DNA from: Takakia lepidozioides
Lineage: Eukaryota > Streptophyta > Takakiopsida > Takakiales > Takakiaceae
Direction: 5' to 3'
Assembly: GCA_030704615.1 (NCBI GenBank)
Contig: CM060732.1
Coordinates: 78,163,053 to 78,227,052 of the forward strand
Length of the DNA: 64,000 nucleotides
Shown here piece by piece: positions 36,183 through 47,922 of the stretch (position 1 is its first letter; each line of letters starts with the position of its first letter). The notes beneath the pieces are model-generated. The model was not told the origin of the DNA. It made no database searches and saw only the letters and a program-made list of their open reading frames with translations. Position numbers and translations under genes: made by a program.

Positions 36183-36663
36183 TGTAAGAAGTGCGTTAAC
36201 TCAACTTACATTCTTTTTATTTATTTATTACATTATTAGTTCTCAGTACTAAAAATGTTGAGGGTTTAGTCCAACGTACAATTATGACAGGAAAATAGGG
36301 TCTGGGTTATCAGAATAATGAGATTTAAGAGTGGTCTTTTTCTATACATGGTCCACATCTTTAGGACTTTACTGAACAGTGTTTTTCTTAATTGTTTTTT
36401 TAAGGAAACCTGGGAGCGACAGCCCACGTTTTTCTTACAAACTTTACTTGGTCAAGAAGATATACTTATAACTTAGTACAAGAATAAAGTATGTAACTAC
36501 TGTCCAAGCTTATCCCACTAGCGGAATATTGGTGCATCAAACATTCATTTATTTAAAGCTCCTGGACAGAATACAATGTCCAGTTCCGTCTTCTTTTCAT
36601 GCAATTAATAGTGGAATATTCTGATTGCATATAATCTGATTGTCATATTTTGAAATCTTCTTT

Positions 36664-38580
36664 TAAATGAACTTTAGGGTTTGCGTAAGCCATCAAACTC
36701 TATGAAAGGGGACACCGAAAATCCGCAAATTCTCTATCCTTCAGTCTCGCCCAATAATAATGTGCCTCACAACCCATCTCCCAAAAACATCAAAAACCAC
36801 AACAAACAGTAGTAAACCCCTCTTCCGGTGAAAAAAATCAAAATAAAGTCTGGATGGGCCTTCTCTAAATGAGCTTTAGGGTTCGGGCGTTCCGATCTCA
36901 GGAGGTCGTCCAAGTTCTATGAAAGGGGACACCGAAAGTCCGCAAATTCTCTATCCTTCAGTCTCGCCCAATAATAATGTGCCTCACAACCCATCTCCCA
37001 AAAACATCAAAAACCACAACAAACAGTAGTAAACCCCTCTTCCGGTGAAAAAAATCAAAATAAAGTCTGGATGGGCCTTCTCTAAATGAGCTTTAGGGTT
37101 CGGGCGTTCCGATCTCAGGAGGTCGTCCAAGTTCTATGAAAGGGGACACCGAAAGTCCGCAAATTCTCTATCCTTCAGTCTCGCCCAATAATAATGTGCC
37201 TCACAACCCATCTCCCAAAAACATCAAAAACCACAACAAACAGTAGTAAACCCCTCTTCCGGTGAAAAAAATCAAAATAAAGTCTGGATGGGCCTTCTCT
37301 AAATGAGCTTTAGGGTTCGGGCGTTCCGATCTCAGGAGGTCGTCCAAGTTCTATGAAAGGGACACCGAAAGTCCGCAAATTCTCTATCCTTCAGTCTCGC
37401 CCAATAATAATGTGCCTCACAACCCATCTCCCAAAAACATCAAAAACCACAACAAACAGTAGTAAACCCCTCTTCCGGTGAAAAAAATCAAAATAAAGTC
37501 TGGATGGGCCTTCTCTAAATGAGCTTTAGGGTTCCGATCTCAGGAGGTCGTCCAAGTTCTATGAAAGGGGACACCGAAAGTCCGCAAATTCTCTATCCTT
37601 CAGTCTCGCCCAATAATAATGTGCCTCACAACCCATCTCCCAAAAACATCAAAAACCACAACAAACAGTAGTAAACCCCTCTTCCGGTGAAAAAAATCAA
37701 AATAAAGTCTGGATGGGCCTTCTCTAAATGAGCTTTAGGGTTCGGGCGTTCCGATCTCAGGAGGTCGTCCAAGTTCTATGAAAGGGGACACCGAAAGTCC
37801 GCAAATTCTCTATCCTTCAGTCTCGCCCAATAATAATGTGCCTCACAACCCATCTCCCAAAAACATCAAAAACCACAACAAACAGTAGTAAACCCCTCTT
37901 CCGGTGAAAAAAATCAAAATAAAGTCTGGATGGGCCTTCTCTAAATGAGCTTTAGGGTTCGGGCGTTCCGATCTCAGGAGGTCGTCCAAGTTCTATGAAA
38001 GGGGACACCGAAAGTCCGCAAATTCTCTATCCTTCAGTCTCGCCCAATAATAATGTGCCTCACAACCCATCTCCCAAAAACATCAAAAACCACAACAAAC
38101 AGTAGTAAACCCCTCTTCCGGTGAAAAAAATCAAAATAAAGTCTGGATGGGCCTTCTCTAAATGAGCTTTAGGGTTCCGATCTCAGGAGGTCGTCCAAGT
38201 TCTATGAAAGGGGACACCGAAAGTCCGCAAATTCTCTATCCTTCAGTCTCGCCCAATAATAATGTGCCTCACAACCCATCTCCCAAAAACATCAAAAACC
38301 ACAACAAACAGTAGTAAACCCCTCTTCCGGTGAAAAAAATCAAAATAAAGTCTGGATGGGCCTTCTCTAAATGAGCTTTAGGGTTCCGATCTCAGGAGGC
38401 CGTCCAAGTTCTATGGAAGGGGACACCGAAAATCCGCAAATTCTCTATCCTTCAATGTCATCCATGATGGGCTTCACAACGCATCCCCAAAAACATTCAA
38501 AAACATATCAAACAGTAGTAAACCCCTATTGTGGTTAAAGAAAATGAAAAATAAAATCTGGATGAACCCCATCCTCATTC
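36664..38580. repeat. Tandem array of about 217-bp units, nine copies
   Basis: The word GAGCTTTAGGGTT marks unit starts at 36871, 37088, 37305, 37521, 37730, 37947, 38164 and 38373, with a diverged first unit from about 36669. Spacing is 217 or 216, or 209 where CGGGCGTT is absent (units from 37521 and 38164; the last unit also lacks it). Internal units are nearly identical, including the AAACATCAAAAACCACAACA stretch, while the outer two have diverged. This is the pattern left by recent unequal exchange or conversion. No conserved reading frame runs through it. Confidence 0.93.
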
Positions 38581-41500
38581 TTCTTCTGGGGGTCATTTAC
38601 TCATCCACAGTGAGGCCTGGACGGATGAATGAGCACAGACAGTTGTGGTCTGACCACCTCTCTAGTACAGCAGTGTGAGAAAAGAGGGGAGGCACAGAAG
38701 CCCAAAAAGCCCATAATAAACTATAGTAAATATAGCACGTGTGCCTGCACGTTCTGCACGTCACTCATTACCTTCTTCCTAATTACCCCCTCTTTTTTAT
38801 TATTACACACCCACTAGTCTGAGATTACTGTGCCTAACCCTCTCTCTTTTAACCCTCTTCTAACTTCTAACCCTCTCTGCTAGCCCTATTCTAACCCTCT
38901 GCTAACCCATCCTGATGCCCTAATTATGGGGTCACCCTGACTGCCATGTTAGGTGTTTGATAAGCAGTGTGGGGTGGCCCCTTATCCAGGCATGATTTGG
39001 GAGAGTGTTTTTACACCCTCATTCAATGAAGATATTTTACCACATGGAATGGAACTTGGAAGACAAAACTAGTGATGACATCAGGTGTGAGAAGGGATGA
39101 AGTGGGAAGGAAAAAGAAGTAAAGGAAATGGGTTTTGTCTGAAGCCAGAGATAGAAGATGAGGTGTGTAAGTACCAAGTGGGGATGGAGGATTGAAGGCA
39201 ACAACAATCCATGTTGGATGTTGGGGAAACATAACTGAGACGTCATGTCGTGTGCGGAAAATGAAGATGGGTTTGTTGCTATCATAGCGTTCAAGAGTTG
39301 GAACAAGTTGTTGTCGACCCATTCGCATGAGCTCAAGCCCCATTAGAACCCGGTACTGTAATCTCTTGAATTCAAGTTTGCGGACCTAACAGACGTTGAA
39401 AGTTTGTTGTGACTTGTCTACGCCGAGGAAGAATGTCATGAGCTGGGAATTTGGTTTGATAGTGAAGAATTCGCTCGTCCATATACATCATCTTTGGTGT
39501 TAAAACCGGTCCTTACAGTACTACTCCGGAAAACTACTAGGTATAATAGAAACAATATGCAAGCTAAAAGGATGGATGGATGAATGGATGGATAACAAAA
39601 TGTGGGTGTACTTTGAAGAGAGAAATTTTGAGAGAGAGAGTTACCCTAACCCTAAATGCTAGAAGAAGTTGTTGGGTCGCTTTTACATAAACTATTCCCA
39701 GACATGATGATTTGAATGCAGTGAAGGTGGGCGCACTTGGTAAGTAGATTGCAACATGGAGCCATTCAAGACTGCAAAGAGTTGTCGAAGAGCCGTGTCC
39801 ACTCTGCAGAAACACTAGAAATCACTAGTTTGGCTGTCATGGAGCTCTTAAAGTATTTCAAAATCAGAGATCTCCTCAGTGAAATCACCTCACCGCTGCC
39901 TACATTCCTCACATTACCATTGCAGGTAGAGCAACTTGTCCGATGCATGATTTGAAGGAAGAGATGCTGATCAGTCACCTGATCTGGCTTCTCGGCCTAA
40001 TTTTCTAGTGGAGCCAATATTCCTACTTGATATTTGAACTTGCCATGGTGTAAGCTTGGCCAGCTACCGAAGTTCATGCAAGTTTACCAAGAGTTTTTAT
40101 GTACTGGAGGGGGAAGAAGGCTTTCAGCTTTATTTGCAAAAAGTGAAAGAAGAAGAAGATTTCCAGTACCTGGCAAAGAGTTGTGGATCCGAGCTAAGTG
40201 CAGGGCCTGCCAGATCCAAACTAGACATGAAAAATCAGGGCCAAATTTAGCCAAAGGTCCCAGCTACTTCCGGGAAGTGGAGAAGGCTGGTGGACCCTCA
40301 AGCTGCAGGGCATCTCAATCTGGAAAAGGCATGGCAGAAGCTGTGGACGCTGGGTCTGCAAAAGCTGGGCAGTTTCCAATTCCTATTGGCGAAGAAGGCC
40401 ATTTTCTCCATCGCTTGAAACTGCGCCATAGCCTGCATGGCAAATGTGTGGACTGTGGACCCATCAAGCTGCAGCGAGGGCTGGGGAATCCAAGAAAGAG
40501 CTGGCAAAGCTCCCCCAAATCCCACTGGATATGGTGGGCTCCTGGCAATGGATCGGCGAGATGCAAGGGAGTGGAAGACAGCTCAGTATCTCCAGTCTGT
40601 ATGGACCCCCACACCGCATGTGGGCCATTGTTATTTCAACACCACTCTCATTCCTCATTCATCTAGTGCTTTTCTTCTTTCATTCAGCTTCTTCTACTCT
40701 CTCCATGGTTTTGCTTCATTCTTCTGCCAGGACCCATTCATCTACATCCTCTGGTGGCTCGCTATTCTTATATAACATGAATGATTGAATTTATATGGCC
40801 CACCCTTGGAATGAGGGAGGAGTGAAGTGGCTCTTAGTTACGCGGGCGTCTTCTCTCTCTCTCCTGCAGATTCAATCATCTTCTTTGAATGGGTGGATTA
40901 TATGGAGTGCGATCTACCCTTTAGAAAGAATGTATACTTTAAAAAAAGAAAGAAGAATAAGATTGACTCCTGTCGAAGCAAGCTTAAATTAAGGTGTCAC
41001 CTCACCCTACAAGGCTACTGCCATCGTCCTTATGCGTACCAGCAATGTGGTTATCTTTCTCCAGCCAGAGTGGGATATTCCAACATACACCAATGTGGCT
41101 TTGGACCCAGTTTGGCGCAATAACCACTAGGCCATCTGTGGGATGCTAAACCAGGTGCTATACATGGATCCTCTCCTGTTGCATATATCGCACCAGGGAT
41201 ATAAGATTCAGTTTTAGCTCATAAAGTCCCAACCTATTTTGTACAGTGATTCTGGCAGCAAACTTCTTACAGGACATGAAATCAACAAGACTCGAAGTTA
41301 AAACAATGGAGATATTTTCCAACCTCCTGAATTTCATCTGTCTGTACTACAATATGAAGAAGAAACAGCTTGTCTCACAAACCTCTATGGTAAGGAAAAT
41401 TCCTAGCATGATTTTGAGTCCAAAGACAATACAGTCAGAAACTTCCATGGTGGTGAGATAAAGAAAGGGTGTCAGGCCCTTTTGAACAAATGGCCGGAAA

Positions 41501-41690
41501 AAGTACCACAGTTGGGATTCTCAACCAATTCTGCATGCCAAATACTGGTATACAAAATTCTGATGGTCGACGAAATTGGATGCTCAATGTCACATGGACG
41601 TGCTCACAAAAATGACCCTTGAGGCTATTGGAGTCACCACCATGAAATGTGAAAACTTGTTGCTTACTAGAGCCTTTGGACTCAACAATG
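38581..41690. other. Intergenic DNA
   Basis: It contains degenerate TAACCCT words (38830-38910), a GGAT microsatellite (about 39570-39592) and overlapping open frames at 40034-40790 with no recognisable domain. One module B copy lies at 40791-40862. Confidence 0.45.
40791..40862 (+). repeat. Dispersed module B copy
   Basis: TTATATGGCCCACCC is followed by a spacer, then AAGTGGCTCTTAGTTACG, then GGCGTC and a CT-rich run. The arrangement is the same as at 16230-16318, except that the GCAAGGC part is missing. Confidence 0.6.
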
Positions 41691-44600
41691 CTAATTTTGT
41701 GAGATCGCAGTGCCTTCTTCCTTTCCAACTTCAGCAGCCATAACATCATCTCCTGCATCTGACATGGCATCCAGAGCTTGTTGGCCTTTTTGAGGGTTTG
41801 TCTCTTCTGGGCAGTCGAGTCGACTCAACTTGTTGACGCGCTCAAGACTGTCTTTAGCAGCTCTCTTACGCTGTGGGATGACAGCGAGGAGAGCTTTGCC
41901 CCAGTCCCCAAGCTCCATATAGCGCAGCACAATTTCCACCACCTGGTTAACTGTCAGCACCTGCACACAAACCATACTGTACTTTTAGATAGGTAGAGAG
42001 ATGCTAACAAATACGATGTCCATTCCACCACTTCTACTTCTCTCTACCTTTGCCGAGATACATGTGACTGTGAATGCAATGCCAGAGAGAGAGACACACA
42101 CATTGTCAGATTGGCTATGAAATACACTTGAGAGGATAGTCCCCCCAGAATATCAGGCCTTCCAGAAACAGTCGTGGGGTCTCTGCTCCGGAAACTCAAC
42201 CCAAGATGCCTTTGTGAGGGCTAGGCTCCTTCTGACAAAGATTAAAAAAGATATTGCTGAGCATGATGAGACAGGAAACACCCACAAAAGCCTCTGGGAG
42301 GGTTTTCCTACAGGGTTGATGGCTGTAAGGCCATTGCAAGCCAACATTCGCAGGGGGCGGCATGGGTACATTCCTTCTCTCCCACACTGGAGTCCTCACA
42401 AAGTGTCTGTTTCCTCTTGTTTCGCCCAAACTGGGCTTGGGGTCTATGGCCACAAGGCTACAGACAACAACATCTTACGAGGACATTCTCTCTCTTACAC
42501 TTGTGTTGACTTTTCATCCTTTCTCTTGGCATTTTTTCCACCAAGAACAAACCTCTCCCTCACTCGTGACCGATTCCAGGATTGATCCAGCAGATGTGGA
42601 GTAGTTCTCTTTCTCTCCTCTCTGTCTCTGTCTCTCTCATTTTGTAAAGTTCTTCTTGCTTTCATACCTGAGAACTTAACATCTTCATGTGCTCCCCAAT
42701 TGGAAGCTTTGCAGTTGCGATCCCTTGATTCTTGGCTTTCTCCAAAGTCGTGCCCTTCCACCGGTTGCGGTCAACCAGCCCACCCACTATGTAAACCTTA
42801 GAGGCATCCAGTTTGTCTAGAACATGCTCAGAGTCGGCTGTAAGGTATACCAGATCCCCCACCCTATCTTGAAATACTTCCAAGTACGATCGCTCTTCCT
42901 TGTGAAGGAGCCAGTTGGGGAACCCAACATTCCTCTCCAGCTGAGTGCGAATGTCTCCAGTGCAACCCGTTAGGGACAGGCGACATGGGGACACCGCCCT
43001 CCCATTTGCTGCATATGAATACATCACCTGAGACACAAGCAGTTGGAGGGATTGCCACAGCGAGACTTTAACAGAATTTTGGTCTATCCTTTCTTTCCCT
43101 CCAACTTAGAGAAATGGGCATCCCAAGTGAGTGGCTTTAAGTAGCAAACCCTGAAGGTCATGCCGACTTACTTTGCTTCCACCACCACTCACTCAGCCTC
43201 GGTGTTACTGCTTCAGTAGCAATGCAGTGCTTAGCAAACTCCAATCACAAGACCACTAATCTTTGCCAAAAGATTCATACAATAAAAGAGTAAGCCAGAG
43301 AAATAGAATGAGGGCCTGGAAGAAAACCTGCTGAATTAAGCTGGAGACCTCATTGGGCTTCATCTTTTCCCCAAACTCAAGATCAATGACTAAATTCTGG
43401 CCAGTCTCCATCGCCTCTGCAAGCTTCTCCTTCTTTCCTTTCCGCTCTTCTTTCCGCGCATTCCGAAGTGCTATTTTCTCTTGCTTGGCTCTCTCCACCT
43501 CCTCCTCTGGGAGCATTGCAAGCTTCACTTGCCATTCCTGTCGTTTCCTGTGTGTTTCTTGGTGCCGCTTCTCTTTCTCGTAAGCCTTCCGCTGATGTTT
43601 CGTTTGCCTGTACCTCTCCATCTTCAACAGGTTCTTCCGTGCTGATTTTGAGAGAGGCTTGGGCTCCTCAGAGTCTGGTTTTTGTTCATGCATATTGACT
43701 GACGAAGCAGGCTGCTCTACTTTTGAGATTGTCCCCATGCTTTCAGTTTCCTTGTCCCTCACCTCCTTAGTCTCCTTCATATTGACTGACGAAGCAGGCT
43801 GCTCTACTTTTGAGATTGTCCCCATGCTTTCAGTTTCCTTGTCCCTCACCTCCTTAGTCTCCTTCATATTGACTGACGAAGCAGGCTGCTCTACTATTGA
43901 GATTGTCCCCATGCTTTCAGTTTCCTTGTCCCTCACCTCCTTAGTCTCCTTCATTCCCCCACATTCAGAAGCTCCCATAGGCTCCTCAGCTTTTCTTATG
44001 GTCTCTGCTGAGGGACCTAACAAAGTACAGAAACAATTTAGCAATACAAGATCTAAGAATCTTGTAAATCAGTCGGCAGGCTATAAGGTGCTGGTGGTGG
44101 CAGTAGTTTACAAAACTTTCAGCCCCTGCATCTGACCCCATACTCCTCTTTGGTATGTACTGCAAATGCTCTCAAACTTTGACACGAGGTCAATATTACT
44201 TCCGGCACCCACCCGTGGGTGACATACCTGAAGCCCTCATTTCCTTAAAAAGTGTTTGCCAATCACCTTTATTTGATGTTAAGCAGAAGCCCTGTAACTG
44301 TTTGCCGTGTAACAGGCCTAACTTCACGTGTTCCTTGCAGGCTTATAGCATAGCTGCTTTGGCCCTAAAGGTTCTGTACAAAAATCCAAGAGGAAAATCC
44401 CAATACAGCTTTCAACTCTTGTTTTGGATGTTGTCTTTAAAGCAGTCATTCTTTCCTCCCTAAACGACATGTGCATGGCCTTGATACCACAGCTCAGCTA
44501 AATACTCCTAATCAAGGTACTTTTAGCACCCTACCTGTGTTGGTGACTGACAAAACAGGATTGGAACAAGAGCAATAAAAGCATTGGCAAAACAATGAAC

Positions 44601-45484
44601 ATAGATGCTCAATTTTTGCCAATGTCAGTCAGATGAATTCCACTAATTTCTCATATATGTATCATGGAAAAACTAGTCCATGAAAACCTGCTGATCAAAG
44701 TACCTTGCTAATGCTTATGACATATTTCTGAGCCACAGCAAGGCAGTATCACCTAGAAGGATTCCCATGCCTTCCCAAAAGACTGCCGAGGATTTTCCTG
44801 ACGAGTTGACTACACTTCAATTGCAAGCCTTATCCTTGTTCCTACATCGGCCACGCTTGCAGTCTTTGACCTACATCTAGTTATCAGCTGGTTACAAATC
44901 TTTGTGAAACTTCCATCAGGTACCCACTCGAACACCAAGCCAAGTATAGGCTCTTTGCTCTCAATTTAAGGATGGAAAGGCTTTTCCGACATTTCTTACT
45001 CTCATAACACACTTCGAATGATAACTATCTTTTGAGTGGCTCTCATAAGTCTAGAGCTACAAGACCCAGAATTGAGCCTTACCATGACTTAGCTCGGGGC
45101 CAGGACCAACAAACCGGACTTAAGAGCAACAAGCAACTGCTACCACTCAATGTGCCAAGGAACTGATAAAGAAGTCAAATTAGTGTTATGATAGTATAAT
45201 TCACCTGCTTCTTCTTTCTCATCGAAGAGGAGGCCTGTTCCATTCGATGCTTCCCGACTTTCGCAGCTACCTCTCTGCCCCAAGTTACAGTTGCCCTCCA
45301 AAAGGGAGCCTTCATTCCTGGGAACCTCAACAATATCATCCTCATTTGAAGTCGGCAATAAAGCATCCGACACGGACACCTCCTTACAGATCTGACCGGT
45401 GCTGGCCTCTTCCAAGTCCTGTTCACTTGGAGTGTCCTCAATGATAACCGCATCTTGCGACTGAGCTCTTTGAATCCTATTCAT
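41691..45484 (-). CDS. TRM10-type tRNA (guanine-9-N1)-methyltransferase
   Basis: Four exons: 45205-45484, 43328-44016, 42668-43027 and 41691-41960, with matching phases (1, 0, 0) and 532 residues in total. The SPOUT methyltransferase domain starts near residue 260 with NLVIDLEFG. It continues with MYSYAANGRA, LTGC, VYLTADSE, KVYIVGGLVDRNR and TAKLPIGE, and ends with LTVNQVVEI and VIPQRKR, all TRM10 family signatures. The enzyme puts a methyl group on N1 of G9 in tRNA using S-adenosylmethionine. A Lys/Arg/Glu-rich coiled segment precedes the domain, as usual. Unusual is a long acidic N-terminus containing three near-perfect 29-residue repeats. The start is uncertain: an in-frame ATG at 45499 and possible upstream exons cannot be excluded. 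Confidence 0.9.
42421..42494 (-). repeat. Dispersed module A copy in a TRM10 intron
   Basis: Reverse-oriented copy. It has the hairpin GCCCA-AAC-TGGGC at 42424-42436, then GGTCTATGGCCACAAGGCT, and ends in ACATTCTCTCTC. It lies within the last intron. Confidence 0.75.
43694..43954 (-). repeat. In-frame coding minisatellite, three 87-bp units
   Basis: Units start at 43694, 43781 and 43868. They are identical except for one base that changes Lys to Ile in the copy nearest the N-terminus. Each encodes 29 residues beginning MKETKEVRDKETESMG and ending EQPASSVN. It lies in exon 2 of the TRM10 gene, before the catalytic domain. Confidence 0.95.
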
Positions 45485-47298
45485 TTTATCTGTCCACATG
45501 ATTAAAGACAGAGAGATATTTAGAACTTGGAAAATCACAGTGTCTTGTTGGCCACATTAGGTCCATACTTCGAGGAGACATCTTAAGCACACCCCTGCCA
45601 GTGGTATAAAATGTTGAACTCAGCAACCCGGGAGGACTATTGTAACATTGCGGTTCTCTTACAGGGCTTGCTGTACTGCAAGTATTGTACATTACCATTA
45701 CATAATACCTTACCTTGCAGTTTCCAATTTGGCATAATTCAAGTCAAATATACTCCATTCAGTTGACATTTTTCGTATGGTAATACTTCTACACATCCAT
45801 ACACTATCTTGACCAAATTGTCCACAGGTATCCAGGCATTAGCATCCAGTGACCCTAGGCCGTGGAGGATATGCATTGCACATATATCCCCAATGGTCGT
45901 CAAAAAAGTATTTCGATACATTCTGGTGTTTGAAACCTACATAGTTTTCAAAATTTCGACAATTTCTAGCCTTGACATCCAAAGCAACAACAGCTGCGCT
46001 GGGGTTGACACTCGAGCTGTTATATGGCTGTACTTTACTAGCACTAGGGTGACTGAATTTGGCCTGATTGTTGACGTAACCACGACTGGTTTGACACGAG
46101 CACATCTGATGAAGTAGAGACTCCCCTCAGGAGTTGCCTCAAGAACTCGCAGGATCTAATATTCTCTTTATGTACATCCACTTTCTGGTTATAAAATGGC
46201 GATCGGGCATTCAATCGTCAGGTCGCAATGTTCTGCTCTTGCAATGGACTTTGTTGCTCCCGTCCTCGGGGAAGTCCTTCAATCATAGAAACTCCTTCGG
46301 TATAACAATGAAAAAGCGTTACCATCCGAACATGGAGAAACATCCGGGATTATAGGAAGCCATAACTTACCAAGAAATATGCAGCCCACCACCACCCGCA
46401 GCGCTCAGCGGCAGCAGAGGGCAGAGCAAGGAGAAGACGCAGCTGCACTTGCATCTCCCTTTCTCCTCCTGTCGACGCCTATCTCACCCGCTCACACTCT
46501 CCTATCGAAAACTTGGGACAAATGCGTCTACAATGTTTCAGATTCTCTAAAGCATTCGCAACAAATTCCTCCCCAGATTCACAAAAAACAACCCTATCTG
46601 AGCCCAATCTCAACCCTCGATTCAAGCCAAGAATCCCACATAAAACATCACGGCCTCATTCGCCACAAAACCCCTCCCCAGATGTGGAGTGAAAATCTGT
46701 TTGTCCACGTGCTATACGTACCCAGCACCCACCTGGTGTCTTCGTATGTATTTGTAGTTTTTATTATGTAAGTACAGGTTCTTTCTTCTACAACTTTCAT
46801 GGCTGCGTGGAGTTGTGAAGACACGCGGTGGATCGCAGGCTATCTCGAGGGCTGTGATGCATACTTGGGAGGCTGGTTTCCAAAAGGATTTGAGAAAAAG
46901 GGAGCCCGTAAGTCTCATGATAAGTTCAGGGCGTGTGTAGTGTGGGCATTGATGGACTTGAAGGAGAGCGAGAGTCTATCCGGAGGGATAAGGTCTAAGT
47001 TACAAATCATCATGGGCTCATTCATTCAGATGCCAGTTCGCTGGCTGATCGTCCACTGGGCAATGTTGGGATTGATGACATGTTGTTGTCTTCTCTTGTA
47101 GTTTACTGAGCCCTTCAAGGCTTTCCTGTTGCCATAAAACAGGTTTTCGCATGCTGTGTACTGTCATGTGGCTTCATCTCAATTGCAGAGTGGGTATCCA
47201 CAGCAACCTTTCCAGCTGAAACTCATCCCGTACCTTGTCAATGGAATCTAGTTTTCTGCTTTTCAGTGCCCTCAACATTCGCGCATCTCATCATGGGT
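45485..47298. other. Intergenic DNA between TRM10 and uS10
   Basis: Must include the TRM10 promoter. Open frames at 46379-46771 and 46799-47101 have no recognisable domain and no supporting context, so I leave them out as genes. Confidence 0.45.
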
Positions 47299-47428
47299 GA
47301 CCAGAGAACTCCAGGGACCAGAGAACTCCAGGGGTAGATGATGGCATGTATAATTGAGCATTGACCAGAGAACTCCAGGGACCAGAGAACTCCAGGGGTA
47401 GAGATGATGGCATGTATAATTGAGCATT
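47299..47428. repeat. Tandem duplication of about 65 bp with nested 18-bp repeat
   Basis: Two copies (47299-47362 and 47363-47428), each starting with two runs of ACCAGAGAACTCCAGGG. The second copy has an extra GA. It lies downstream of the uS10 gene. Confidence 0.9.
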
Positions 47429-47477
47429 TCTATTATACCCTTCAAGTGGCTGCATCAAGTCTTCTTTTGTTTCCCCA

Positions 47478-47630
47478 AACAGTTGACTGTTAAGTTTTCC
47501 GCATCACAACGCAGTTACTACAGTTGAGCCTATTTGAAGGGGCTAAAAGTTACTTGTCAAAAATCTAGGTGACGTCGAGAACAGTTCAAATCCATGCCAT
47601 GTATTTGTACATGCCCCAAGCAGCTGCATT
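47478..47630 (-). pseudogene. Detached partial copy of uS10 exon 3 and adjoining intron
   Basis: 47585-47626 matches the 5' end of uS10 exon 3 (48040-48080). 47478-47583 matches the adjoining intron sequence, but lies on the wrong side of the exon piece for a simple gene copy. The splice acceptor reads GGGGCATG instead of GGGGCAGG, so it could not be used as the true exon is. Confidence 0.75.
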
Positions 47631-47922
47631 TTAACAAGATAAGAGCCCAAGGGAGATGTGAGAGAGTAAAAACATAACGGATTACAAGGGTTTTTGGGCA
47701 CAGAAACCAGCCTGAAAAGCAGATCCAGGGCACCTGACTAGTGGATGTGAAATAACTCAACTCATTGCATGCTTTGTCAGTGGCATCTTTGTCAGTTATC
47801 CAGACTTTGGCTACAGTATGTTTTGGAGAAGAGCAGTGTGGGTGTATGAAGGCCTAATATTTCATATTAGATATTGAATGTTTCAGCTGATGACAATCTG
47901 CTGCTCCTCCATAAAATAACTT

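Larger units (their letters stand above)
34318..36660. other. Upstream region of the subtilase and intergenic DNA
   Basis: The region next to 34317 should contain the 5' UTR and promoter of the minus-strand subtilase. It is strongly pyrimidine-rich, with a CT run joined to a CA run at about 34757-34799. The GC-rich, Ser/Pro/Arg frames at 35023-35590 are composition-driven and have no domain. Confidence 0.5.

Noticed and set aside
36664-38580. CRISPR-like appearance of regular repeats
   Set aside because: Units are contiguous and entirely repetitive with no unique spacers, and the DNA is eukaryotic.
40034-40790. Overlapping plus-strand open frames, one of 210 residues
   Set aside because: Three frames are open at once, none has a recognisable domain, and codon usage looks shuffled. 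Treated as chance.
43659-44135. 158-residue plus-strand frame with repeats
   Set aside because: It is the antisense shadow of the triplicated block in the TRM10 exon.
46379-47101. Two plus-strand frames (130 and 100 residues)
   Set aside because: No recognisable domain and no upstream or downstream exons that would join them.
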